32,641 nt of DNA from an uncultured Bacteroidales bacterium (GCA_937896895.1 CALBNV010000089.1:1-32641), one strand, 5' to 3'. Counted from the first letter of the stretch, positions 16,742-24,327 are shown. Notes: generated by a model not told the origin, from the sequence alone. Translations and numbers: made by a program.

Positions 16742-18513
16742 CCGAAGCGTTTCAGCATCGCCGACCTCTCTTCAGGCGTGCATTCCTTGGTCATCATGAG
16801 AATTTCCTCTCTCGGATAGTCCTCAAAGCGCAGGAACAGCAGTCCGTCGAGTGTGTCGTTGAAATCAGGGTCAACGTTGAAGCACAGGAACTTTGCGTTG
16901 ATTTTCAGATATTTCTTAAACAGCGTCGGCATCCTGTAGTCGCTATTGCTGAGTTTCATGAGATAGCGGTCGAACTTATCAACGGTGTCCATGTTTTTCT
17001 CCAACAGCACCGGCATATCAACCTTGTTGAAGTCAGTGACGAACGGATGTGTCGGATGTACATGTTTCGCCACCTCAGGCGCCGAATGTTTCTCCTTTAT
17101 ATAATACACCATCATGCTCTGATAGAATTTCGGGAACCAGCTGCTGATGCTCACAGGACCGATGAAATAATGCATTTCGGGATACCTCAAGACGGAGAAC
17201 ATCAGGCCTTTGAGAAGAAGCATGAGAGGGAGAATGTCCTTTTGATAATCAACAGACACATACGAACGTCCGAGTTCGATGGTTTTTCTTAACTTGTCGT
17301 TGAGCTGTTCGTCGATTGAGAACAACGAATTGACATAGAACCCCTTGACCCCATATTTGTCCATTATCTCATTGCCGAGTCCAAAACGATAGCCACCGGC
17401 CACCGACTGTTCCTTTGTATCCCAAAGAATGAGGTGTTTGTAATAGACATCGTACTCATCAGTGTCGATGCCTCTGCCGGTACCCTCACCGATGGCGCGG
17501 AAAGCCTCTTCACGCCGACGGCCAATCTCTCTGATCAAACGTGGAATCTTGTCATAATCAGCGAGATAGCACTCATATTCGGCTGTAGTAAACAGTAACG
17601 ACGACTTGCGGATTGAGTTCAATTCACGAAGGAGGACTGACGACCTCACCGGCGCCTCAATCGGGACGGAGTTCCTGATGCGTATCTTGCGGCGTTCATC
17701 GCTCATATTAGCCTGAAGCGCGTAGCTGCGGTTCCTCAAGTATGACGCGAGTTCCTCTGGTTTTTCATAAAGAGCAATCTCTGAAGGAAGAATAGGCTTA
17801 CCTATCTTCATGACTATCTTCTTGTTACGCTTATTCAGCATCTCCTTTGGCAGACGCATCGTCGCCAACAAAGTGTGAATCTTCGCCAAGACGTAAAATT
17901 TATGGGAGTTGTTGCCATCAAAATAAACAGGAATGACAGGTATGTTCATCTTCTGAATCATCTTGGCTATTGACGTTGACCACGGAATGTCTTCAGGATA
18001 ATTATGTCCGTGGTAACGTGACACCTCACCTGCCGGAAACACACCGAGACCATGTCCATTCGACAACTGCTCTATCGATGCCCTGATACCGCCGGTGCTG
18101 CTGCTCCACGATTTGTTGTTCTCAAACGGATTGACAGCAAAAAACACTTCATTCAGATTGGGTATTCTCGACAAAATGAAGTTCGCCATCACTTTGAAGT
18201 CGGGCCGCACATTAGTGATGGCATCGTATAAAATCAAGCCTTCGATGGCTCCAAACGGGTGGTTGCTCACCACGATGAAACCACCTTCCTTAGGAATACT
18301 GCTGTAATCATTCTCATTGATGTCGCACGTGATGTTGTACCTGCGAAGCATGTCCTGGACGAACTCCTTGTTGTGAAGTTCTGCCGACGGAGAATACAGC
18401 TTGTTTATCCTCTTAAACCCCATGAGGTTCAATGCAACATACACTAAAGGCCTCATGACTGGCTTCAAGCGCAGCCATTTCACGACATCATCGGTAGTGA
18501 GAATCTTCTTCAT
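16729..18513 (-). CDS. fused PlsC-type O-acyltransferase and GNAT N-acyltransferase (OlsF/GlsA-GlsB-like aminolipid synthase)
   Basis: This is a 594-residue membrane-associated protein. Its ATG at 18513 begins MKKILTTDD. The N-terminal half is a PlsC-like acyltransferase: NHPFGAIEG (84-92) in place of the usual HX4D box, and VFPAGEVSR (158-166) as the FPxGxxS-like motif. The C-terminal half (about 290-500) matches the hemolysin/OlsB-type GNAT domain (ECYLADYDKIPRLIREIG, then EYDVYYKHLILWD). In OlsF-type enzymes the GNAT half makes the N-acyl amino acid and the PlsC half adds the second acyl chain, giving ornithine or glycine lipids. In Bacteroides these are the separate proteins GlsB and GlsA. 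The head-group amino acid cannot be predicted. It shares a divergent promoter region with the YitT gene. Confidence 0.82.
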   Translation of the reverse strand: MKKILTTDDVVKWLRLKPVMRPLVYVALNLMGFKRINKLYSPSAELHNKEFVQDMLRRYNITCDINENDYSSIPKEGGFIVVSNHPFGAIEGLILYDAITNVRPDFKVMANFILSRIPNLNEVFFAVNPFENNKSWSSSTGGIRASIEQLSNGHGLGVFPAGEVSRYHGHNYPEDIPWSTSIAKMIQKMNIPVIPVYFDGNNSHKFYVLAKIHTLLATMRLPKEMLNKRNKKIVMKIGKPILPSEIALYEKPEELASYLRNRSYALQANMSDERRKIRIRNSVPIEAPVRSSVLLRELNSIRKSSLLFTTAEYECYLADYDKIPRLIREIGRRREEAFRAIGEGTGRGIDTDEYDVYYKHLILWDTKEQSVAGGYRFGLGNEIMDKYGVKGFYVNSLFSIDEQLNDKLRKTIELGRSYVSVDYQKDILPLMLLLKGLMFSVLRYPEMHYFIGPVSISSWFPKFYQSMMVYYIKEKHSAPEVAKHVHPTHPFVTDFNKVDMPVLLEKNMDTVDKFDRYLMKLSNSDYRMPTLFKKYLKINAKFLCFNVDPDFNDTLDGLLFLRFEDYPREEILMMTKECTPEERSAMLKRFGYDE

Positions 18514-18548
18514 TTTATACCTCAAAAAAATGCATTTTTTACAGGCTG

Positions 18549-18556
18549 CAAAGATA
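18549..18556 (-). promoter_or_regulatory. -7 promoter box for the PlsC-GNAT gene
   Basis: On the minus strand this reads TATCTTTG, a perfect -7 match, 35 bases before the ATG at 18513. It is 21 bases from the plus-strand box at 18578, so the two divergent promoters overlap. Confidence 0.55.
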
Positions 18557-18577
18557 TGAAAAATTTAATGGATTTTG

Positions 18578-18585
18578 TATCTTTG
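18578..18585 (+). promoter_or_regulatory. -7 promoter box for the YitT gene
   Basis: TATCTTTG is a perfect -7 match, 22 bases before the ATG at 18608. TATG lies 19 bases upstream of it, where a -33 TTTG would be expected. Confidence 0.55.
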
Positions 18586-18607
18586 CACCGAAAAAATATT
18601 TTACGAC

Positions 18608-19507
18608 ATGAATCAACCAGAAAAAAGCAAAATCAGCAAAAAGGACGTCTTTTTGGAAGTAAAAAACTACGCATTGATAACCATCTGCCTGTTTGTCATC
18701 GCATTGGGCTGGACGGCGTTCCTCATCCCGAACCACATGCTCGGCGGCGGCGTCAACGGCATCGCCGTCATCGTGTATTGGGTGTCGGGCCTCTCGACGG
18801 GTGTCACCATCTTAGCCTTGAATGCGATACTTATATTGTTCTCGCTCAAGGTGTTGGGATGGAAATTCGGGCTTAAGACGATTTACTGCATCGTCATGAT
18901 GTCGGTGTTTTTCTCGCTTTTGCAGAGGTATATAACCGCGCCCGTCATCACCGACAAGTTCCTTGCGGCGGTCATCGGCGGCGGCATCGGCGGCTTCGCC
19001 AACGGCATCATCTTCCTCTCCGGCGGCAGCACCGGCGGCACCGACATCATCACGATGGTGGTCAACAAATACCGCAACATCTCGCTCGGACGTTTCACAC
19101 TCGCGATGAACCTGCTCATCATCGGCTCGTCGTTCTTCGTGCTCTCTGGCACTCCGCTCGAACGTGTCGAGCTGATAATCTACAGCTTGGTGGGCAACTT
19201 CGTGAGCAGCTACTGCATGGACCTGGCCTTCACCGGAAGCAAGCAGTCGGTGCAGATGTTCATCTTCTCATCGAAACCGCAGGTCATCGCCGACCGTATC
19301 GGCAACGAGATGCACCGCGGCGTCACACTCATCAACGGGAAGGGCTGGTATTCGAAACAAGACAACGACATCATCATGGTCGTGGCGCGCAAGACGGAAT
19401 GCCAGCCTGTCATCCGCATCGTGAAACAAGAAGACCCGCAGGCCTTCGTCTCCGTCAACACCGTCATGGGCGTTTATGGAAAAGGGTTTGAGGCGATGAA
19501 GAAGTAG
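18608..19507 (+). CDS. YitT family membrane protein
   Basis: This is a 299-residue inner-membrane protein with an N-terminal block of about five hydrophobic segments (residues 18-185). Family motifs include FLIPNHMLGGGVNGIAVI, GGGIGGFANGIIFLSGGSTGG and TDIITMVVNKY. A cytoplasmic C-terminal DUF2179-like domain (about 205-295) includes RGVTLINGKGWYSK and FVSVNTVMGVYGKGF. The function of the family is unknown, with transport suspected. The ATG at 18608 follows a perfect promoter box; an in-frame TTG farther upstream falls inside that box and is rejected. Confidence 0.9.
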   Translation: MNQPEKSKISKKDVFLEVKNYALITICLFVIALGWTAFLIPNHMLGGGVNGIAVIVYWVSGLSTGVTILALNAILILFSLKVLGWKFGLKTIYCIVMMSVFFSLLQRYITAPVITDKFLAAVIGGGIGGFANGIIFLSGGSTGGTDIITMVVNKYRNISLGRFTLAMNLLIIGSSFFVLSGTPLERVELIIYSLVGNFVSSYCMDLAFTGSKQSVQMFIFSSKPQVIADRIGNEMHRGVTLINGKGWYSKQDNDIIMVVARKTECQPVIRIVKQEDPQAFVSVNTVMGVYGKGFEAMKK

Positions 19508-19511
19508 TTAG

Positions 19512-19620
19512 AGTTTGTAAAGTTATAAAGTTTATAAAGTTAAAAGTGGCTGGCGCAAGTGGGGAATTCTCCCATCGTGCGTCAGCCACTTTCAACTTTG
19601 TACTTTATGAACTTTCAACT
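19512..19620. terminator. long inverted repeat between convergent genes, likely bidirectional terminator
   Basis: The core is AAAGTGGCTGGCGCA (19542-19556 region) paired with TGCGTCAGCCACTTT (19577-19591 region), with one G-U pair. The AT-rich flanks (runs of TAAAGTT on the left, ACTTTATGAACTT on the right) extend the complementarity to about 100 bp overall. It fills nearly the whole gap between the YitT gene and the convergent C1 peptidase gene. Confidence 0.7.
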
Positions 19621-20843
19621 TACTTGATGCCGAGTTTCTTCTTGATGTCTTTCGGGAGAGCGTCTTTGTGGACGATGCAGTTCAAGGTCTTGTAACGGAC
19701 GAAAGCCTCTGATGCGTACCAGATGCCGTTGTAGTTGCCGGTGTCGCCCCATGAGTTCTTGACCATGAAGTATTCGTTGCCCATCTGGTCTTTTGCCTTG
19801 CCGTAGATGACCATGCCGTGGTCGTCGGTTGTCTCGTAGTTGTTATAGGCGTCGATGCGGTCCTGGTCGCTGACGATGCGCTGTGGTGTCGGGTGGTTCA
19901 TGGCTTCCTTCTGGCGGTCTGTCGCGCTGAGGCCGTTCCAGTGCGCGTAGTCGGTGCCGGCCTTGTCTGATGCCGCGTTCTCAAGGTCAGGAAGCACGCA
20001 GATACCTGACATCTTGCCTCTGAGCCAGCCTCTCTCGCTGACGTCAGCGCCCCATGCAATCGGATAGCCTTTCTCGATGGCGTTGTTGAGGACCTCCATG
20101 TACTCGTCGATCGGTATGTTGTAAGCCATGCCCCAGCGCCAGTTGTCCTGCACCTCGATGACGAACTGCTCGTACCAAGGCTGGTGGGCGAACGAAGCAA
20201 TGTTCACGTAATCGTCCATGTTGAGGCCTGTCGATTCAGCGAATGACATCGGGGTGTATTTCTTGCCGTCATACTCGAACTCCTCCGGGCATTTTCCGAG
20301 ATAAGCGTCGAGGATGCCGACGAGGGCGTTCTTCCAAAGCGGTTTGTGGTCGGGGCCGAGCTGGAGTTTCTTGCATTTGATGACTCCTTCGACGAACGGG
20401 TCGCAGACGCTCGAGAACTCCGAGAAGTCGGAGAGTGTCTCGCCGTGCATCTGGCCTGCGCTCATCTCAACGTCCGGCACGAGGCCGTAGTGACGGATGG
20501 CGTAGATGACATCGCCGAACGAGCCGCCCTGTGAGAAACTGACGTCGCCGTGTGTGCGGACTGCCTTGTCGGCGCGGTCTTCATAAGTCTTGTGGACGAT
20601 GTACATCTCCGAGAAGTCGTACTCCGGCTTGCCCATGCGGAGGAGTTCCGCCTCGAAGTAGCCGAGTGTCGAATAGCACCAGCATGTGCCGGCCATGTTC
20701 TGGTCTTTCACCGGTGTGATGGGCAATTCTTTGATGACCTCAAATTTGTAGCCTTCATCTTCTGTTTTCGTTTCGCCTTCCTGTGCGAATGCTGGCATGC
20801 TCACCAAAAGAGCCGCTGCCACTAAAAAGCTTTTGAATTTCAT
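19620..20843 (-). CDS. C1B-type cysteine peptidase (bleomycin hydrolase/aminopeptidase C-like), exported
   Basis: This is a 407-residue papain-fold peptidase with a signal peptide (MKFKSFLVAAALLVSMPAFA), so it acts in the periplasm or outside, unlike cytosolic PepC. The catalytic triad is C54 in AGTCWCYST, H342 in TDDHGMVI and N363 in VKNSWGD. Bleomycin hydrolase-like landmarks include QGGSFGDV and the long insert before the histidine. It likely trims peptides from the N-terminus. A related peptidase gene lies immediately upstream on the same strand, separated by an inverted-repeat element, so the two may not be co-transcribed at equal level. Confidence 0.88.
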   Translation of the reverse strand: MKFKSFLVAAALLVSMPAFAQEGETKTEDEGYKFEVIKELPITPVKDQNMAGTCWCYSTLGYFEAELLRMGKPEYDFSEMYIVHKTYEDRADKAVRTHGDVSFSQGGSFGDVIYAIRHYGLVPDVEMSAGQMHGETLSDFSEFSSVCDPFVEGVIKCKKLQLGPDHKPLWKNALVGILDAYLGKCPEEFEYDGKKYTPMSFAESTGLNMDDYVNIASFAHQPWYEQFVIEVQDNWRWGMAYNIPIDEYMEVLNNAIEKGYPIAWGADVSERGWLRGKMSGICVLPDLENAASDKAGTDYAHWNGLSATDRQKEAMNHPTPQRIVSDQDRIDAYNNYETTDDHGMVIYGKAKDQMGNEYFMVKNSWGDTGNYNGIWYASEAFVRYKTLNCIVHKDALPKDIKKKLGIK

Positions 20844-20892
20844 TTGTTTGATTTTTAAATAATAATTTACTTTTAATTGCTGTCATATTCGA

Positions 20893-21012
20893 GATTGCTC
20901 GGCTTCGCTCGCAATGACGGTCCTTTTTTGGAGAACTGGGTGCGGCAAAGCCGCGTTGTGTCCATCCCCGAAAATGTCGTCATTGCTACCGACCGTAGGG
21001 AGTCGAGCAATC
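20893..21012. repeat. inverted-repeat element between the two C1 peptidase genes
   Basis: The ends match perfectly in two blocks: GATTGCTCG (20893-20901) with CGAGCAATC (21004-21012), and GCAATGACG (20911-20919) with CGTCATTGC (20978-20986). A small hairpin GCGGC-AAA-GCCGC (20942-20954) sits in the middle. Its right end covers the last bases before and into the stop codon region of the upstream peptidase gene. GATTGCTCG...GCAATGACG type ends are common dispersed elements in many bacterial genomes. It could fold as a terminator or be a small non-coding mobile element. Confidence 0.7.
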
Positions 21013-22219
21013 AGAATCCGAGTTTCTTCGCCATGTCGTTGCTCACGCTTTCCTTGTTGACGGTGAAGAAGATGGTGTGGAGTCTGACGAACTTCTCGGA
21101 GCAGTACCAGTAGCCTTTGAACGGCCCGGCTTCGCCCCATGAGTTTTTCACCTTATAATATTTAGTGCCGTTCTGGTCGTGGGCGATGCCGACGATGAGC
21201 ATGCTGTGGTCGTCGCTGGTGCTCCAGTCGTCGTAGGCTTTCTGGTGCATCTCGTCGTCAACGGCATCGATTTCGGGCATCACGGTCTCGAATTTATATA
21301 TGCTTTCGCGGATCTCGTCGTCAGTCATCTTCTTGTAGGCCTTCGGGTTGCTTTCGCGGATTTTGTTCACGTCATCGGTCAGGACGACGCCGACACCCGC
21401 CTTACGCGAGAAGCCCTTGTCGCTGACATCCTGCGCCCAGCCGACGGTGTAGCCGCTGTTGAGGGCGTTGTCGAGCTCGGCCATGAGTTCGTCCATCGTC
21501 ATGTTGTATGTCATCGTGGCCGTCCAGTTGTCGGGGATGTGGATGTTGAAAGGCTTGTAAAGCTCCTTGTGAGTGAACGCGCCGAGTTGCACGTAGTCGT
21601 TGATGTCGAGCGGATATTTTGCGGCGAATGACTTCGCGTCATATTTAACGCCTTCATATTCAAAGGTCTCCGGCACCTCACCGAGATACACGTTGAGGAT
21701 TTCTTCAACCATCTTCGGATAGACGTAAGGGAGTAGTTTGCCGTTCTTTCTCGCTATGACGACTTTCGCATATTCGTTGATGAGTGCGTGCATCTCCCAG
21801 TGGTTGTTGCGTTCCTCTCCGAGCACCCAGCCGGTGTAGTCGTCGTTAGGCACCATGCCGTCTTCGGTGAGGGCGTGAAGCACGTCGATGACCTCGCCGC
21901 CGCAGCTGATGTTGGCGGCCTCGCCGTGCATCCTCACATATTTCTCGAACTTCGCCTTGTAAGCCCAGCGGTCGAAGAACATCTCCGAGAGGTTGAGTTC
22001 AACGCCGTATTTGCGGAGCATCTCCGCCTCGACGAAGCCGGTCCCGGCGTAGCACCAGCACGTGCCGGAGCTGCCTTGGTTCTGCACGATGGTGTGGTTG
22101 ACCTCGACATCGTCAACGAATTGATAGACAGATGTTTCGTCGCTCTGTGCATACGCAAAAGAAGAGACGGCCAGCAGCACCGCCGCAGCCATCGAAAGTC
22201 TGATTTTAATGTTTTTCAT
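21011..22219 (-). CDS. C1B-type cysteine peptidase, paralog of the adjacent gene, exported
   Basis: This is a 402-residue papain-fold peptidase with a signal peptide (MKNIKIRLSMAAAVLLAVSSFAYA). The triad is C54 in SGTCWCYAG, H338 in SDDHSMLI and N359 in VKNSWGE, at almost the same positions as in the downstream paralog. CGGEVIDVLHAL stands where the other has QGGSFGDV. The central regions differ widely, so the duplication is old and specificities may differ. A perfect -7 box lies 30 bases upstream. The TGA stop lies inside the right end of the inverted-repeat element. Confidence 0.88.
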   Translation of the reverse strand: MKNIKIRLSMAAAVLLAVSSFAYAQSDETSVYQFVDDVEVNHTIVQNQGSSGTCWCYAGTGFVEAEMLRKYGVELNLSEMFFDRWAYKAKFEKYVRMHGEAANISCGGEVIDVLHALTEDGMVPNDDYTGWVLGEERNNHWEMHALINEYAKVVIARKNGKLLPYVYPKMVEEILNVYLGEVPETFEYEGVKYDAKSFAAKYPLDINDYVQLGAFTHKELYKPFNIHIPDNWTATMTYNMTMDELMAELDNALNSGYTVGWAQDVSDKGFSRKAGVGVVLTDDVNKIRESNPKAYKKMTDDEIRESIYKFETVMPEIDAVDDEMHQKAYDDWSTSDDHSMLIVGIAHDQNGTKYYKVKNSWGEAGPFKGYWYCSEKFVRLHTIFFTVNKESVSNDMAKKLGF

Positions 22220-22248
22220 CGTGATAAAAATTCAATTTTTCAAGATTG

Positions 22249-22256
22249 CAAAGATA
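22249..22256 (-). promoter_or_regulatory. -7 promoter box for the upstream C1 peptidase gene
   Basis: On the minus strand this reads TATCTTTG, a perfect -7 match, 30 bases before the ATG at 22219. The -33 position is only a partial match (GTTT). Confidence 0.55.
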
Positions 22257-22345
22257 ATTAATTATTAGGAATGTGAAACGGAAAGAGAATAAAAATTTAC
22301 ACGACAGCATATCGGTGGCAAAACGAAGAATCGTAAAAAACAAAT

Positions 22346-22385
22346 GGAGAACCGCGTAGCGGTTCCACATCCATAGCGTAGCGGT
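22346..22385. repeat. REP-like palindromic repeat beside a RAYT remnant
   Basis: GAACCGC-GTA-GCGGTTC (22349-22365) is a perfect 7-bp stem with a 3-base loop. A second, shorter GCGTAGCGG copy follows directly (22375-22383). A 27-base copy with three changes lies at 28679-28705. The short GC-rich hairpin and its neighbour, a broken REP-associated transposase gene, are the normal REP/RAYT pairing. Confidence 0.7.
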
Positions 22386-22392
22386 ATTTCGT

Positions 22393-22613
22393 TCAATTTG
22401 TCTCAACCTGTTTAAAAACGAACCGTTCATCGTATTCGATTTCGTGTTTTTCCAACAATTTTACATATTCATCATGAAAATTCCGTTTCTTATGATGTTC
22501 TTCTTGATTTTCAATGTAATTTGCAACGTTGTGAACATCGTTTTTGAGTATGTGAACGCCCCGAAACCACGTTGCCACGAGAAAATTCCCGGACGGAGGT
22601 GATTTTTTTGCAT
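22393..22613 (-). pseudogene. frameshifted C-terminal remnant of a REP-associated tyrosine transposase (RAYT, IS200-like)
   Basis: In the downstream frame, NDVHNVANYIENQEEHHKK then LLEKHEIEYDERFVFK is the usual C-terminus of Bacteroidota IS200-like/RAYT transposases. Just upstream, in another frame, IFSWQRGFGAFTYSK supplies the strand that should precede it. The frames would join if one A were restored in the five-base run at 22541-22545. The catalytic HUH and tyrosine part is gone. REP-like hairpins lie just beyond its 3' end. Confidence 0.75.
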
Positions 22614-22615
22614 AG

Positions 22616-22660
22616 AAAAAAAACACAAGGGGCTGAATTTCCAAACAGAAATCAGCCCCT
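22616..22660 (-). terminator. rho-independent terminator of the LamG-like gene
   Basis: On the minus strand the arms are AGGGGCTGATTTC and GAAATTCAGCCCCT with a six-base loop and one bulge, followed by TGTG and a run of eight T. It lies about 42 bases after the stop of the gene at 22703. Confidence 0.85.
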
Positions 22661-22702
22661 ATTTTTGCCCTTAAAAAAGTTTTATCGGACACAAATAAAA
22701 TT

Positions 22703-23302
22703 TTAATCTTCTTCCTCGCTTTGTGTAATCTGGATTTCGTCCACCTTAAGAGTATTCTTTTCGTTTACACCGAAACCCATATACGAATTCTTGATAAGCA
22801 AATCTTCGTTTGTGAAATCTACACCATTGATTGATATTATGAGCTTTTTACCTTTTTTCTCAACATCTACGGTGACTTCAACATTTTTCCCTTTTTTGAG
22901 TTTGATTTTTTCTTTCTTGCTTAATTTTGTACCATCAGAACCGACGATCCAAAATTTATTTTCCGTGACATAAAGAATATCACCGGTATTTTCATCCTCA
23001 TCATAATTGAATACAAGTCCAAAAACATGTTTTTCATCCAATCTTGGGAACAACAGTTTGTATGTGATTTTATAGTTGTCTTTGGTTCTTACAGGAAAAC
23101 GTGTTCCCACCATATACCAATCTTTCTTTGATGTAATAACCAGATATTCACCATCTAAGTTTACACTATGCTTTTTATCTGCAGTCGCATCGAAGCCGAA
23201 TTTGCTTTCTCCATCTTTAAAGTCATCAACGCGGTTGACTTTTTGTGCATTGACAAATGTACATGTGAAAAACAAAGCTGCAATGAATAATATCTTTTTC
23301 AT
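22703..23302 (-). CDS. secreted beta-sandwich (LamG/concanavalin-like) protein of unknown function
   Basis: This is a 199-residue protein; the ATG at 23302 starts the signal peptide MKKILFIAALFFTCTFVNA, and the upstream TTG is rejected. The mature part looks all-beta: DDFKDGESKF, then GEYLVITSKKDWYMVGTRFPV, a central FGLVFNYDEDENTGDILYV, GKNVEVTVDVEKKGKKLIISINGVDF, and a final MGFGVNEKNTLKVDEI. That order is typical of LamG/3-keto-disaccharide-hydrolase-like jelly rolls. No catalytic residues are recognisable, so a binding role is more likely. It is the second gene after the PEGA gene (14-bp gap) and ends at a strong terminator. Confidence 0.7.
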   Translation of the reverse strand: MKKILFIAALFFTCTFVNAQKVNRVDDFKDGESKFGFDATADKKHSVNLDGEYLVITSKKDWYMVGTRFPVRTKDNYKITYKLLFPRLDEKHVFGLVFNYDEDENTGDILYVTENKFWIVGSDGTKLSKKEKIKLKKGKNVEVTVDVEKKGKKLIISINGVDFTNEDLLIKNSYMGFGVNEKNTLKVDEIQITQSEEED

Positions 23303-23316
23303 GTGTTTCAACTGTT

Positions 23317-23994
23317 TTAGTTTAATTTATTTTGTAGTTCATTAACAACATCGATAAACTTTTTCACCAAACGATCTGTTTTTTCAAAACAATCATCACC
23401 AATACAATCGGGATCATTATTTATTTCTGAATAAATTTTTACTCGGTACGTTATTTCCTCCTCAATATCCGTGTTGATCTTTATTTCCAAACGGGTACGA
23501 CAAACCTGACCGCTTTCAAACGTTGTTTTTGACCAAGCGGTACGGATCCAGCCTGCAGATTTGTCGCGAATTTCCACGTTTTCAAAATTCTTGTTGGCGA
23601 TAGACATCAAACGTTTCCATATCTGATCCTCGGTCATGTCTTTTTTAACAGTCACTTCAAACCATTTGTTTGCAACATCAATGCCGTCTTCTCCGCTTGC
23701 TCCGACTGAATTAAAGAAAAAATCATCTTTTGCCAATTTATAAGCTATCGTCTTATTAGGATTGTTTTTAAAGAGTTTCACTTGTTTTGTTAAGTAGCCG
23801 GGAGCTTCAAACTTTAACATATAGAAGTCTGTCCGCTGGTTGAACTTCAATGTGTACGATCCGTTTCCGACTTCATTGCCATCGACAAAGATTTTTGCAT
23901 TATCGGGGGTGACATGAATGGTTTTTTTCTGTGCATTAAGATTTATTGTTCCGCAGAACAAAATTGCCAATAAAACTAAGAGTACTTTTTTCAT
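23317..23994 (-). CDS. secreted PEGA-domain protein of unknown function
   Basis: This is a 225-residue protein; the ATG at 23994 begins MKKVLLVLLAILFCGTINLNAQ, a clear signal peptide, and the upstream TTG is rejected. Residues about 25-85 form a PEGA-like domain (VTPDNAKIFVDGNEVGNGSYTL ... FEAPGYLTKQVKL). The C-terminal 130 residues, with WFEVTVKKDMTEDQIWKRLMSIANKNFENVEI and GWIRTAW, suggest a helix-grip fold reminiscent of BamC-type lipoproteins, but that is only an impression. CIGDDC gives a conserved-looking cysteine pair. It is co-transcribed with the LamG-like gene, and a 6S-like RNA lies directly upstream. Confidence 0.7.
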   Translation of the reverse strand: MKKVLLVLLAILFCGTINLNAQKKTIHVTPDNAKIFVDGNEVGNGSYTLKFNQRTDFYMLKFEAPGYLTKQVKLFKNNPNKTIAYKLAKDDFFFNSVGASGEDGIDVANKWFEVTVKKDMTEDQIWKRLMSIANKNFENVEIRDKSAGWIRTAWSKTTFESGQVCRTRLEIKINTDIEEEITYRVKIYSEINNDPDCIGDDCFEKTDRLVKKFIDVVNELQNKLN

Positions 23995-24055
23995 TTTCAA
24001 AAATTTTAATTGATTTACTTAAGTTAACAGCACCACTATTTGAATGATCACGCAC

Positions 24056-24246
24056 ACAAAAAAAGCGCGGCACTTTCTCGCTTCATCTGAATTTCTGAGG
24101 ATTCTGGACTACCTATCAAGTCAAATTTACGAACAAAGCCCGCGCTAAAACAGCGCGAGCGTCATCGGCTTTATTCTTGACTTGATATTCTTGAAAGTGT
24201 CCAGTTTTCAGAAATTCAAGATTCAGCTTCTAACGCTTTTCCCAAC
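24056..24246 (-). ncRNA. ssrS: 6S-like structured RNA (Bacteroidales 6S / Bacteroidales-1 type)
   Basis: The minus-strand transcript folds into one long rod. Paired arms from outside in, in plus coordinates, are 24061-24067 with 24234-24240 (7 bp), 24089-24098 with 24208-24217 (10 bp), 24104-24109 with 24199-24204 (6 bp), 24115-24124 with 24177-24186 (10 bp), 24135-24140 with 24167-24172 (6 bp), and a terminal hairpin 24141-24146 with 24152-24157. Between the third and fourth helices is an asymmetric bubble, 12 nt on the 5' side and 5 nt on the 3' side. That is the open-promoter mimic expected of 6S RNA, which binds RNA polymerase. Length (about 190 nt), closing stem and a terminal run of seven U fit. 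A 5' leader of the PEGA gene is the alternative. Confidence 0.65.
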
Positions 24247-24260
24247 ATTTTTAAAGTGTG

Positions 24261-24274
24261 CGCAACGAATTGCG
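24261..24274 (-). other. small hairpin upstream of the 6S-like RNA
   Basis: On the minus strand the stem is CGCAA with a TTCG loop and TTGCG. It lies between the promoter-like box and the 6S-like RNA and could be part of a 5' precursor segment. Confidence 0.4.
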
Positions 24275-24327
24275 TTTATACCATAGGCAAATTATTTTCG
24301 TTAATAATTCTTTTATTTTTTAAACTG

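Noticed and set aside
19620..22219. Recent duplication of the C1 peptidases
   Set aside because: The proteins differ widely outside the active-site motifs, so the duplication must be old.
24061..24240. Riboswitch or leader controlling the PEGA gene
   Set aside because: The rod-like fold with closing stem and U-tract ends transcription before the gene, fitting a free RNA better; kept as an alternative only.
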